Shown piece after piece: positions 1-8,264 of a DNA stretch of 64,000 nt (positions are counted from its first letter, which is position 1; every line of letters begins with the position of its first letter). The stretch spans positions 84,265 to 148,264 of the forward strand of contig MU603966.1 in the NCBI GenBank assembly GCA_025201845.1, given 5' to 3'. Source of the stretch: Martensiomyces pterosporus. Taxonomy: Eukaryota; Kickxellomycota; Kickxellomycetes; Kickxellales; Kickxellaceae. Under the pieces are notes generated by a model that saw only the letters and a list, made by a program, of their open reading frames with translations, did not search any database and had not been told where the DNA came from. The translations under genes and the position numbers were made by a program.

Positions 1-968
1 TCAGCGGCAGCCTTGAGCTTGGGCAGAAAGGCGTCATAGACATCGCGATGGATCCACAGGCGAGTGAGCGCATTGCAGTTCATGCCGGCGTTGCTCATGC
101 AGCCGCTGACAACAAGCCTTGCTGTCTTGTCCAGGTCAGCGTCGGGCATGACGACACCGGGGCTCTTGCCGCCCAGCTCCACAGAGGTCGAGCGCACGTT
201 TTTGGTTGATGCAGTAGAGCGAATCACGTGCTTGCCGGTGGCAACGGAGCCAGTGAACCCGATCTTGTCGACGAGATCGTGGTCGACAAGGGCCTGGCCG
301 ACCTCAACGCCGCCGAGAACGACATTGAATACGCCTGGTGGGAACTTGCCAGTCTTCTCAAGGAGGTGGGCAAAGTACTGGGTTGTGAGAGGGGTTTGTG
401 GACCAGGCTTGAACACGATGGTGCAGCCAGCAGCCAGGGCTGGGGCGACCTTCCAGGCGAGCAGGCAGATGGGGTAGTTGAACGCATTGATGAAGCCAAC
501 CACGCCGACGGGGACCTTGACAGTGTACCCCTCAAGCGATGCGTTGGTCTGGGGAGCGATATGGCGGCCCTCGACCTTGTCCGCGTAGCCAGCAAAGTGC
601 CTGAACAGATCGATGGTGTCATCGAGCTCAACGCACACATCGCTGATTGGCTTTCCGGTGTTGATACTTTCGATAAGCTCGATTTCAGCACGGCTCTCCT
701 CGATAGCGTCGGCAAGCGCAAGCATGGCATCGCGGCGCTGGGCTCCAGAGAACTCGTTGACCCACGGTCCGTCGTGGAATGCGCTGTAGGCAGCCTGCAC
801 AGCGGCGTCGAGGTCCTGGGCATTGCACTCGGGAACAACAGCAATGACCTCAGCAGTGTCGGGGTTCTCGACGCTGTGGGTCTTTGTGGCAGTGGATTCG
901 ACCCAGCTGCCGTTGATGTAGATGCGCTTCTCGTCGAAGGGAAGGCTTGGAAGAACAGCGACAGTCAT
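1..968 (-). CDS. Aldehyde dehydrogenase, NAD(P)-dependent (3' end outside window)
   Basis: An uninterrupted reading frame runs from ATG at 968-966 off the left edge of the window, giving about 322 N-terminal residues of a roughly 490-residue family. Aldehyde dehydrogenases oxidise aldehydes to acids through a cysteine thioester. Visible hallmarks are the cofactor-site Asn in FNYP (about residue 164), a Lys in the following FKPGPQTPLT strand, the general-base Glu in VELGGKSPG (about 264) and the nucleophile Cys in GMNCNA (about 298). No organelle-targeting leader is obvious, so the protein is probably cytosolic. A TATA-like element lies about 35 bp upstream. The family is certain. The substrate (betaine, acet- or other aldehyde) cannot be read from this fragment. 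Confidence 0.93.
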   Translation of the reverse strand, partial: MTVAVLPSLPFDEKRIYINGSWVESTATKTHSVENPDTAEVIAVVPECNAQDLDAAVQAAYSAFHDGPWVNEFSGAQRRDAMLALADAIEESRAEIELIESINTGKPISDVCVELDDTIDLFRHFAGYADKVEGRHIAPQTNASLEGYTVKVPVGVVGFINAFNYPICLLAWKVAPALAAGCTIVFKPGPQTPLTTQYFAHLLEKTGKFPPGVFNVVLGGVEVGQALVDHDLVDKIGFTGSVATGKHVIRSTASTKNVRSTSVELGGKSPGVVMPDADLDKTARLVVSGCMSNAGMNCNALTRLWIHRDVYDAFLPKLKAAA

Positions 969-1000
969 TCTGGAAAGAGCGCTAGTTTGGTGCTTAAAGG

Positions 1001-1008
1001 ATATATAG
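1001..1008 (-). promoter_or_regulatory. TATA-like element of the aldehyde dehydrogenase gene
   Basis: On the minus strand this reads TATATAT about 35 bp 5' of the aldehyde dehydrogenase ATG, which would give a very short leader. Motif and position only; no transcript evidence. Confidence 0.4.
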
Positions 1009-1341
1009 AAAACGAACAAGAGAAAACCAGAGGATGGAGAAAAGGAGCAGAGTGGGGTGAGCAGGGCAAGGCGTGCCACTCTTATAACAGGGCTGGATAA
1101 GGTGTGCACGCTGCTTTGCTCACACGGGTCTGCTGCTCACAGGCGCAAAATACCATTGTCTCATTTTAGAGCAGACAGCCCAGGGGTTAGGAACCACCCT
1201 CATCTTCCTCTAACCAATGCCAGCATGCACACGCCTGCACATGCTGCTATGCACGCTGCCAGCCCCACGCCCTAATCCCCTTTCTGCGCATGCCCCTGGC
1301 TGTATGCCGGAGGACAATACACACTCGCTGCCCAGGATTTT

Positions 1342-2088
1342 CTACTCGGAGAAGGCGCGCTTTCGAAGGCCGTCGACCTTCTGTGCTCTGCGCTCTGCCT
1401 TGCGAACCAAGCCCTTACGGATTGCACGGAGATCCCCAGTCAAGTCAAACACCGGACCAAGCCCACGCTCAGCTGCCTGGCGCCTGAGATCCTCATCGTG
1501 CTCGGCCCAGGGCTCCATCCCCGCTGCATCAAGCACATGTGCTGGCGCGACGCCATCGATACGCTCCATCAGCCGTAGCAGCTGCTCGCCGATTCCCAAG
1601 AGCTGGCGGTTGATAGCATCGAGTCTTTGGCGTGTCTTCTCCTGCACGGCGCTATCGCTCGAATCGCCTTCATCCCCCTGCCGCTGCATCTGCTCCCCCG
1701 ATTCTTCCTTGAGAGACTTTGCCTCGTCTGCGAGCTGCTGTGCCTGGGGTAGCATCTGCGTGTCCATGTAGTTGAGAATGCCCTTGCACTCGGATAGCTC
1801 TGCAACAAGCTCTTTGTACTTTTTCTTTGCGTCTCTTAAGCGCATTGTCCTCTCGTGGTCAGCTTTGAGATAACGAGAGGTCCAAAAAAGCGTGCCGCCT
1901 ACCGCTGCCACGCCAAGCACAGCAAGCACAGATAGCCAGACATGGCGCTGCTGGTGGATGGCTGCTGCTTGCGACAATACCATTGCTGAACTACAAAAGC
2001 CTGATGCCAAGAAACAAGAAGGCAAAGACGAAGATACACCAAAAAGTAGCACTGTGGCCAGACGCTCGCCCATGCTTACGTGAAGCAA
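1342..2088 (-). CDS. Membrane-anchored BAG-domain protein (Snl1-like Hsp70 exchange factor candidate)
   Basis: The 248-residue frame has one or two hydrophobic N-terminal stretches (about residues 9-33 and 49-68). A Lys/Glu-rich helical region of about 75-130 follows, then a helical C-terminus. The last helix (IRKGLVRKAERRAQKVDGL) and the preceding LLRLMERIDGV resemble the last two helices of BAG domains, which bind the Hsp70 ATPase domain and promote nucleotide release. Yeast Snl1 has the same plan: a short N-terminal ER membrane anchor followed by a cytosolic BAG domain. A second in-frame ATG at 1983 would give 213 residues and one transmembrane segment, closer to Snl1. The BAG assignment rests on pattern resemblance and is moderately secure. 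Confidence 0.62.
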   Translation of the reverse strand: MLHVSMGERLATVLLFGVSSSLPSCFLASGFCSSAMVLSQAAAIHQQRHVWLSVLAVLGVAAVGGTLFWTSRYLKADHERTMRLRDAKKKYKELVAELSECKGILNYMDTQMLPQAQQLADEAKSLKEESGEQMQRQGDEGDSSDSAVQEKTRQRLDAINRQLLGIGEQLLRLMERIDGVAPAHVLDAAGMEPWAEHDEDLRRQAAERGLGPVFDLTGDLRAIRKGLVRKAERRAQKVDGLRKRAFSE

Positions 2089-2501
2089 CTCTCAGTAGCA
2101 AGGTTCCACAGCAATGATGGGACACCCCACCATGAGGCAGCTCACTGGCGTGCAAATGGAATCATCAGGTTTTTATGGATACAGCCTTTTCACTAGAACG
2201 TCTATAGTACCGCTGCCTAAACTGCTAATTGAATGTAGAAAATGGGGTGGATGCCACGACACATGGATTCGATGAGACTGCTTTGATCAGAAGCAATCTA
2301 CATCAATGACAATGTTGTCCTTGTCTACCATCACTGTGATTCGGCGCGTGTCAACAGCCCTCTCAGTCACAGGTGTGCTGGGTCCAATTATCCTGCGCGG
2401 TTTTCCCAGTCTATCCAGGAACGACAGCTTCTACAGCAGGCGTATACAACACATCTGTGAGCGCTTGGTGTTGGAACAACGAATCAGCATGGTATGCACG
2501 T

Positions 2502-2714
2502 GAAGGAGGAGTTAGCCATCTCACTCGCTTGCACTCCCACTTACCCTGCTGGGGATCCTTTTGGCTGGAACATGGTCTGAGCTGACTATTTGCGTGCCTA
2601 TCAGCAAAGAAGGAGGAGTTAGCCATCTCACTCGCTTGCACTCCCACTTACCCTGCTGGGGATCCTTTTGGCTGGAACATGGTCTGAGCTGACTATTTGC
2701 GTGCCTATCAGCAA
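2502..2714. repeat. 107-bp tandem duplication (two copies)
   Basis: Positions 2502-2607 recur exactly at 2609-2714, a period of 107 bp. Both copies start GAAGGAGGAGTTAGCC and end TGCGTGCCTATCAGCAA. It lies in an intergenic stretch with no gene on either strand, just upstream of the sequencing gap, so either a recent local duplication or an assembly artefact is possible. Confidence 0.95.
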
Positions 2715-2994
2715 CGGCTTCCAGTAAGCGCGGTTGCAGTCATCATGAGTTGCGCAGTGCCCGGACGGAAAAGCAGCAGCAAGAAACACCAAACCTGATA
2801 CAACATTCATTCTGATGTATAATATTGAGGGCAAGTCCAGCAGAAGAAAGACATGCTCCCTTTTCAAGTAGCGAGCCCAGCACTACATGCTTTGCTGTAG
2901 CGTGTATTTTTACAGCCTGCAGCAGCTAGATGGGGTGCTATTTTTGTGTGCCTGCCATATCGAAGGAGGCGAATGGCCCCACAGAGCAGTAATG

Positions 2995-3081
2995 NNNNNN
3001 NNNNNNNNNNNNNNNNNNNNNNNNNNNNNNNNNNNNNNNNNNNNNNNNNNNNNNNNNNNNNNNNNNNNNNNNNNNNNNNNN
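2995..3081. other. Assembly gap (87 N) flanked by identical 38-bp ends
   Basis: The run of N is bracketed by the same 38 bp at 2957-2994 and 3082-3119 (starts ATATCGAAGGAGGCG, ends CAGAGCAGTAATG). This is the usual sign of two contigs whose overlapping ends were scaffolded but not merged, so the true sequence may contain only one copy and no gap. No gene is affected. The wider 2.1-3.2 kb region shows no other supportable gene. Confidence 0.9.
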
Positions 3082-3205
3082 ATATCGAAGGAGGCGAATG
3101 GCCCCACAGAGCAGTAATGCGGCGCAGTTCACATTTGTTTCATAGTCTATGTATCCATTTTTGCTGGGGGTTAGCGGACATTGAAGATTGGGATTTCCGG
3201 CGACT

Positions 3206-3276
3206 GGCTTTATAGTGTAGTGGTTATCACCGTGGGTTTTGATCCCATTAACCCGAGTTCGAATCTCGGTAAAGCC
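3206..3276 (+). tRNA. tRNA-Gln (anticodon UUG)
   Basis: A 71-nt cloverleaf can be drawn. The acceptor GGCTTTA pairs with TAAAGCC and the D arm is GTGTAGTGGTTATCAC. The anticodon stem GTGGG/CCCAT encloses the loop TTTTGAT, which places TTG at 34-36. The T arm CCGAG/CTCGG encloses TTCGAAT. The T-arm sequence also serves as the B box of the internal pol III promoter. There is no intron. It decodes CAA, and CAG by wobble, as glutamine. Confidence 0.93.
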
Positions 3277-3281
3277 TTTTT
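3277..3281 (+). terminator. RNA polymerase III terminator of tRNA-Gln
   Basis: Five T residues follow the tRNA 3' end directly, the standard pol III termination signal. The 365 bp from here to the next start codon hold nothing else I can support. Confidence 0.8.
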
Positions 3282-3646
3282 GCTATTTCTGCTCCGTTTT
3301 CCCGCTGCTTTTTGGTGTGCATGCGTGTGGGGGCGCGTGGGGCTCAGCGCATGTGCAGCATGCGGCTGGCTTCGTTTTGCTCTGGTTTTGTTTCACTAAC
3401 CAGCACCAGCTCCGCACTCTGCTGCTGTCTATGAGGCCATGGCCACATGGCCCAGCACACGGTGAACGCGGCCAAGGTACTTGTTCTCTGATGTGCTTCA
3501 AGCACCAGGCGTAGCGTGCTCTCTTTACCCGTACACCAGCTAGATCGCTACTTTTGTCACTTGTTTTTCGCTTATCTTCACACCAGGAGGCAAAAAGGGT
3601 ACTAGGAACATCAAGCGCTCGTAGCAATCTAGACTATTGTTTGGAT

Positions 3647-4120
3647 ATGAGATTCAGGTGGCTGGCAGCAGCATTGGCATGCTCCACGCTTGTAGGAGCT
3701 AGCGCTGCTACTTCAGCCAAACTAGCTGACGATGACAACGACATTGGGCGGCTGTTAGGTATGCGTCCTGACCTAGCTGACGATCTGCTGCCAGGCGAGG
3801 AACCAGCCGACACTCCACAGAAGGCACTTCCCAATCCCGCAGCCGGTGCTAAGAGCGAGGAGCTCGATTGCGTGGCTGGATGCAAAGAAACCGATCAGAG
3901 CTGCCGTGCTCGGTGCCTTGGGGTGCCAGGTGTAGCATCACGCAAGATGCCAAGGAAGCAGGATATTAGCGGCAACCTCCCACTGAACTGGCGCATGCCA
4001 AAAGGCGAATCCCCAGACATACCCATGCAAAAATCGGCCTCACCAGGCCAAACTCACCTGGATACAAGCATCCCCGCGCTTAGCTTGGCCTGTGCTGTTT
4101 TACTCGCATGTCTCTTTTGA
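3647..4120 (+). CDS. Small secreted twin-CX3C protein with GPI-like C-terminus (paralogue A)
   Basis: This 157-residue protein begins with a signal peptide (MRFRWLAAALACSTLVGASA) and ends with a hydrophobic tail (ALSLACAVLLACLF), the pattern of a GPI-anchored surface protein. The middle is acidic to neutral, with one cysteine module CVAGC-x6-CRARC, i.e. CX3C-X6-CX3C, around residues 78-95. The frame opens earlier (3554), but the ATG at 3647 puts the signal peptide at the N-terminus. The next gene downstream encodes a protein of the same design, so this looks like a local tandem pair. I do not recognise the family. Small TIM proteins also use twin CX3C but lack signal peptides, so this is not one of them. 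Confidence 0.68.
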   Translation: MRFRWLAAALACSTLVGASAATSAKLADDDNDIGRLLGMRPDLADDLLPGEEPADTPQKALPNPAAGAKSEELDCVAGCKETDQSCRARCLGVPGVASRKMPRKQDISGNLPLNWRMPKGESPDIPMQKSASPGQTHLDTSIPALSLACAVLLACLF

Positions 4121-4432
4121 AATGCGATGAGAGCGCGGCTTGTTTCACATGGCAAATCTACGCGCCTTCTGCTAAGTCTGCGCCTCTCCTTCTCTGATAC
4201 GCCCCGCCATGTCATACGCATACTCGTTTCATACGCGGCGCTTGCCCTTGCTGGCGATTCCATGTTCTTCCGCTGCTTTTATTCCACAGGTCATGCACAT
4301 CTGGCGTTGCATTCAGCCACTTGTTCTGGGTTGGTGGTGGGCTGTCTATGCTCTTTGTCTTTCCATCGGCCCTACAATGTTTCCCATGCCTACTTAGTCT
4401 AGAAGCGTTGCACCAAATTCAATATATCAAAT

Positions 4433-5178
4433 ATGAAGCGCAACAGGCTAATGCATACGGCACTTCCACATATTATTCTGACAGTTCTTTTCATTCCAGT
4501 CCAGGCAGCTGTGGCAGAGACAAAGGCACAGCAAAGTAGCGTGGCTCCAGCACAAGACATATCATGTAGGTATCTTCAGAGCCACATACATATTTCTCGA
4601 AATGTAGCGAGTAGCACGGCATATCGCTGATTCAGGGAAATTGATTGCTGTATCTATATACTCATGTAGTATGCCAGAGCGGATGCATGGACAGTGCGTG
4701 TCGAGAAAGCTGCGCAAAGCAGAACTTGACTAACGAGGTTGTTGTTCGACGCACACAGAAATGCACCCAAGATTGCAGATCCGAGTCTGACATGGCGGTG
4801 GAAATATGCATACAAAGGTGCTCTTTCTTTATGATGGACCCCGTAGGACATGGCCTAGACGCCAAACCACCGGTTGCTGCTTCCAGTCTAGCAACCATGG
4901 CATTCGATGTTGGCCATGTAAGGGAGTCGGTGCGGCTCATAGGACCTGACGGGCTCCCAATTGTTGCCTCAAAGACAGCTGCCAATGCTGCGCCACAGCC
5001 AAATCCGAGCAATGGACAGGGTGATCGCAAGGGCGGGGTATCTGGTGCTGATGAAGACGCACTGCCATCTTGGTCTGGCAGATACCATGTTGAGGTCCTT
5101 GGCTGTGCCAGCTTGCTCCCTCCTCCGAACATGTTAATCGCTTTCCTTATTGCCACTATCCCTTTATTTTTTGTCTAA
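4433..5178 (+). CDS. Small secreted twin-CX3C protein with GPI-like C-terminus (paralogue B)
   Basis: Two exons are proposed: 4433-4565 and 4670-5178, with a 104-nt intron (donor GTAGGT, acceptor ATGTAG). Exon 1 supplies a signal peptide (hydrophobic HIILTVLFIPVQA). Exon 2 supplies two cysteine modules, CQSGC-x4-CRESC and CTQDC-x10-CIQRC, an Asn/Gly/Pro-rich middle and a hydrophobic end (MLIAFLIATIPLFFV) suited to GPI attachment. The join restores the first CX3C in frame, which supports the splice. Length is about 213 residues. It differs from the upstream neighbour in having two cysteine modules instead of one. Function unknown; a cell-wall or plasma-membrane surface location is inferred. 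Confidence 0.65.
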
Positions 5179-5478
5179 ATAACAAAAGCTGTCCGTAGTG
5201 CACTGCCTTGAAAGTGTCACGCATTGGTAGCAGATGCCGCCTGGTGTATTGCGCACCAATGCCAAGCGAAACAATCACCCAGTGGCAAGGTTGGGCTAAA
5301 ATTAGATGCGGGCTACGTCTCTTTTCTCTTCTCTTCGTTCTGCCCTGCCGTCTTGTGCACGTAATTTGCCTTTATTTGCTTTTACCTCCTGAGCACTCAA
5401 CCTCCTTCACCCCCGCCAAAGGCCTGTTCTAAATTCAAACTACTCCTTGTTACCACCTCAGAACAGCGGCAGCTTAGC

Positions 5479-6717
5479 ATGGCACTCAAATTATTGCCAG
5501 CCTGGAACCGACACAAGGTCTACAAGGCGCTTGGTTTCTTCCCGGTGCTTTTTACGCTTGGCCTGCTGTTCTGGTCGCTAGCTGCATACACACGGTTCGT
5601 TATGCCTCTAATGCACAAGGAGAGCAGGGCACTAGGCAGGTATCGCTTCGTTTTGCTTCTTGCAAGCCTTCCTTCTCTTCGGCTTCACATTGCTAATGCC
5701 CAGCATTTCTGTTCGCCAGCTCTATGATCTATATCTGTAGCTGTTCTCTGCGGCTCCGTATGGTTTGTGCTGTGGCTGCTCACTACATGGAGCTATTTTA
5801 TTTGCGTGTTTCAGAATCCTGGGAGCCCTTCTGGAGCAGCAGAAAGCGCGGCACACGGGCCGTACTCTCGAATTCCCAGCCGTGTAACTGCCACAACGCA
5901 CATGCCAGTAACAACAGGGTCGTCACAGCCAGCAACGCGGGTGCAGCGGCGTTATGCTGACGAGCAGAGTTTTTATTCCAGCGAATATGGCGGTGGCAGC
6001 GATGGCAGCAGCAGCAGCAGCGATGACGGGTCGAATAACAACAATGATGCAGACAGCGTGTGTAGCGACGACAACGCGCCACTCACTCAAGAGCAAATCC
6101 AGCGAGCAGAGCTTGTCTACTCAATCACGGTAAAGGACAATGGGCAGCCTCGGTTCTGCCTCAAGTGCAACACACCAAAGCCCGACCGCACGCATCACTG
6201 TAGCATCTGCGGGCGGTGCGTTCTGAAGATGGACCACCACTGTCCTTGGCTCAACAACTGCGTCGGATTCCATACGCAAAAGGCCTTCCTCCTGTTCATC
6301 GTCCACGGCTCTCTGTACTGTGCGACAACGTTTATAACCACGGCAGTTTACTTCCTCCGGGAATTCATGAACATGGCGGGCGATGCCGAGGTCAATGTCA
6401 GCATGCTCGTGCTGATCATTCTCTCGGGCGTGTTTTCCTTGTGCCTGTTTGCCTTCTCCGGGTTCCACATCTATCTGGTACTGTCGAACCTGACAACTAT
6501 TGAGAGCTACGAGAGGAACAACTACAAGATCCAGAATGCGCGGAGGAATGCTCGCTCAAAGTACATCAACCTGTTCAATATTGGCGCGAAGAAGAACTTT
6601 CACCAGGTGTTTGGATCGAGGTGGCTCCTATGGCCGATTCCCGTACATACAACAGTTGGCGACGGAATTCGGTTCCCGGTTAACTACGAGGGATACAGTG
6701 AGCTGGAGCAGGGCTAG
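5479..6717 (+). CDS. DHHC protein S-palmitoyltransferase (Pfa3/ZDHHC2-15-20-like)
   Basis: Palmitoyltransferases attach palmitate to cytosolic cysteines of membrane proteins. The protein has two N-terminal transmembrane segments and a PGSP motif. An acidic Ser/Asp/Asn-rich insert follows, then a complete zinc-finger cysteine-rich domain (FCLKCNTPKPDRTHHCSICG through DHHC at about residues 217-220, then PWLNNCVG). Two more membrane segments, the TTIE motif (family TTxE) and a C-terminal NLFNIGAKKNFHQVFG block typical of Pfa3/ZDHHC15/20 proteins complete it. Reading TM1 into TM2 requires removing an in-frame TGA at 5725. The only in-phase solution I find is exons 5479-5635 and 5741-6717 with a GC-AG intron (donor G/GCAGGT). 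About 377 residues. Family is certain; the first junction is tentative. Confidence 0.9.
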
Positions 6718-6958
6718 GATGCGTCCATCCCCAATGTGCCCACCCCTCTTTGTCTGTGTCGAGTATGCACACGCTTTTGTACAGTGGCGTGTCGTTGCAG
6801 TCTCTTGTCGCTACCACGTCTCCTTTGTTTATAACTCCAAAGCTATACACAGATAGTCGTTCAAGTGTTTGAGCAAAAGACGTGTAGCAACGTAACATTC
6901 GTGTGTCTAAAGCACAGCAAAGGAATTTTAGGCAGCTGTGCTGGAAATGCGCTTAGTG

Positions 6959-7750
6959 CTACTTGCGGAGCTGGTCAAGAGGGATCATCTCGCTTCGCTG
7001 AACGCCCGAGTCAGCATCAGAACCACGGCTTTGGTCTGCCTCGCCGATCATGGCGAGCTTTTCGTTGTTTACCCAGCTGAGATACGAGTCCCAGAACAAA
7101 TCAAAGCAGCTGCCAAAGGGAACGCGATATATGAGCGGGACAAAGGCAAAGTTCACCGACTGGATGATCGGCGATATGGTCAAGCCAGTGAGGTACGTTG
7201 GCAGAAGGAGCGTGCTAATGCGGTACCTGGCATCCTCAAGACCACCTCCTTCAAGGAGCGCCATGGATCCAAAGAATATAAAATACATGCTGGGCTCATA
7301 CAGAAGCAGATCGCACAGAAGACGCTTGCCAACCTGGCGCGCCGCCTGCTTCTGCTCCGACTTCCGCTTTGCCCTGGCCGCCACTGTCGATGCAGAGTGT
7401 GTGGCTGGAGGTTTTCGCCGTGTCTTGAACCATGTGTTCTGCGAGCGGATCGGGAACCGCTTGTCCAAGAATCGATGCCATCTGACCCCAATGGGCGAGA
7501 CGCAAGTGGCAAACAGAACAAACCGCGAGGTTCTCCACAGGTCGTATCCTTTACTCCGTCTGTCTTCGTCTGCAAACACGCCACCGTCCGTGGTCTCGCT
7601 GCTCTTGGGGCTGCTGCCAAAGTCTATATGCATGCCTATTGTCTGCGCAAGGAGGTCGCCGCACGCCGATAGACACGCCTCAGTGGCTGCAACCGTAGCA
7701 AACGGCCGCGCTTCTGCCTGCCGCGTCCAGAATCTGAAAAACGCGGCCAT
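6959..7750 (-). CDS. Mpv17/PMP22/Sym1-family membrane protein
   Basis: A 263-residue single-exon protein with the family layout. An N-terminal segment (FWTRQAEARPFATVAATEACLSACGDLLAQ) is followed by hydrophobic helices. The signature comes late: PIIQSVNFAFVPLIYRVPF then FWDSYLSWVNNE. Members sit in the inner mitochondrial membrane (yeast Sym1, mammalian Mpv17) or in peroxisomes (PMP22) and are thought to act as channels or in stress metabolism. An unusual polar insert of about 40 residues (about 40-80, containing DFGSSPKSSETTDGG) separates the first two helices. Family typical length is 175-270. It is convergent with the palmitoyltransferase gene, with 241 bp between the stops. Confidence 0.9.
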   Translation of the reverse strand: MAAFFRFWTRQAEARPFATVAATEACLSACGDLLAQTIGMHIDFGSSPKSSETTDGGVFADEDRRSKGYDLWRTSRFVLFATCVSPIGVRWHRFLDKRFPIRSQNTWFKTRRKPPATHSASTVAARAKRKSEQKQAARQVGKRLLCDLLLYEPSMYFIFFGSMALLEGGGLEDARYRISTLLLPTYLTGLTISPIIQSVNFAFVPLIYRVPFGSCFDLFWDSYLSWVNNEKLAMIGEADQSRGSDADSGVQRSEMIPLDQLRK

Positions 7751-8264
7751 TTAAATTGACTGCTCACCAACGATAGCAACACCTGGCAGCTGTCCAGCAA
7801 CCAGAGCTCAGTAAAGCGGAGAAAAGCGTGCGTTCAGGCGCTCAAAAGGTGAATTGTAGCAAATGTAATTACGCTCGGAGGCCGTAACAATGCAGCAGCC
7901 AGCAAAGGCAGTAAGGGCCAACAAGCGTGGAAGGTAGAACGAAAAATATACTGCAGAAGAGAAAATACAAATGAGCCGAATAGGAAGGGAGGAGCGTAAG
8001 CGGTAGACATGGGCGGATCTTGGCATAAAAGCCCGCTGATATTTCCGTCTTACGAGTAAGTTAATGCGAATCAAGCAGTCCGCGCCTCGCTGATGCTGAT
8101 TCAGCAAGCTGCTGCTTTTGTAAACCACATTGGACGAGCCGAACCCAAAAATAAGGCTGTGTATTGTAAGCGCTGGTGGGGCAGATATTGCGCTAATGGT
8201 GAAAGCAAGCCACGGTGCACCCCACTTTGCGGCCGGCCAATGCGCCGAAAGCCGCAGTGTTCCG
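7751..8264. other. Intergenic spacer between the Mpv17-like and DGAT2 genes
   Basis: About 510 bp with no recognisable gene or RNA. It should hold the Mpv17-like promoter and the DGAT2 3' end, both on the minus strand. No TATA box or repeat stands out. Confidence 0.6.

Noticed and set aside
228..1100. 290-codon plus-strand open frame
   Set aside because: It is the antisense of the aldehyde dehydrogenase, whose motifs are unambiguous on the minus strand.
5724..5960. Alternative palmitoyltransferase exon read in the +1 frame
   Set aside because: It would need the GT donor at 5637 and the acceptor at 5719, but it destroys TM2 and the PGSP motif.
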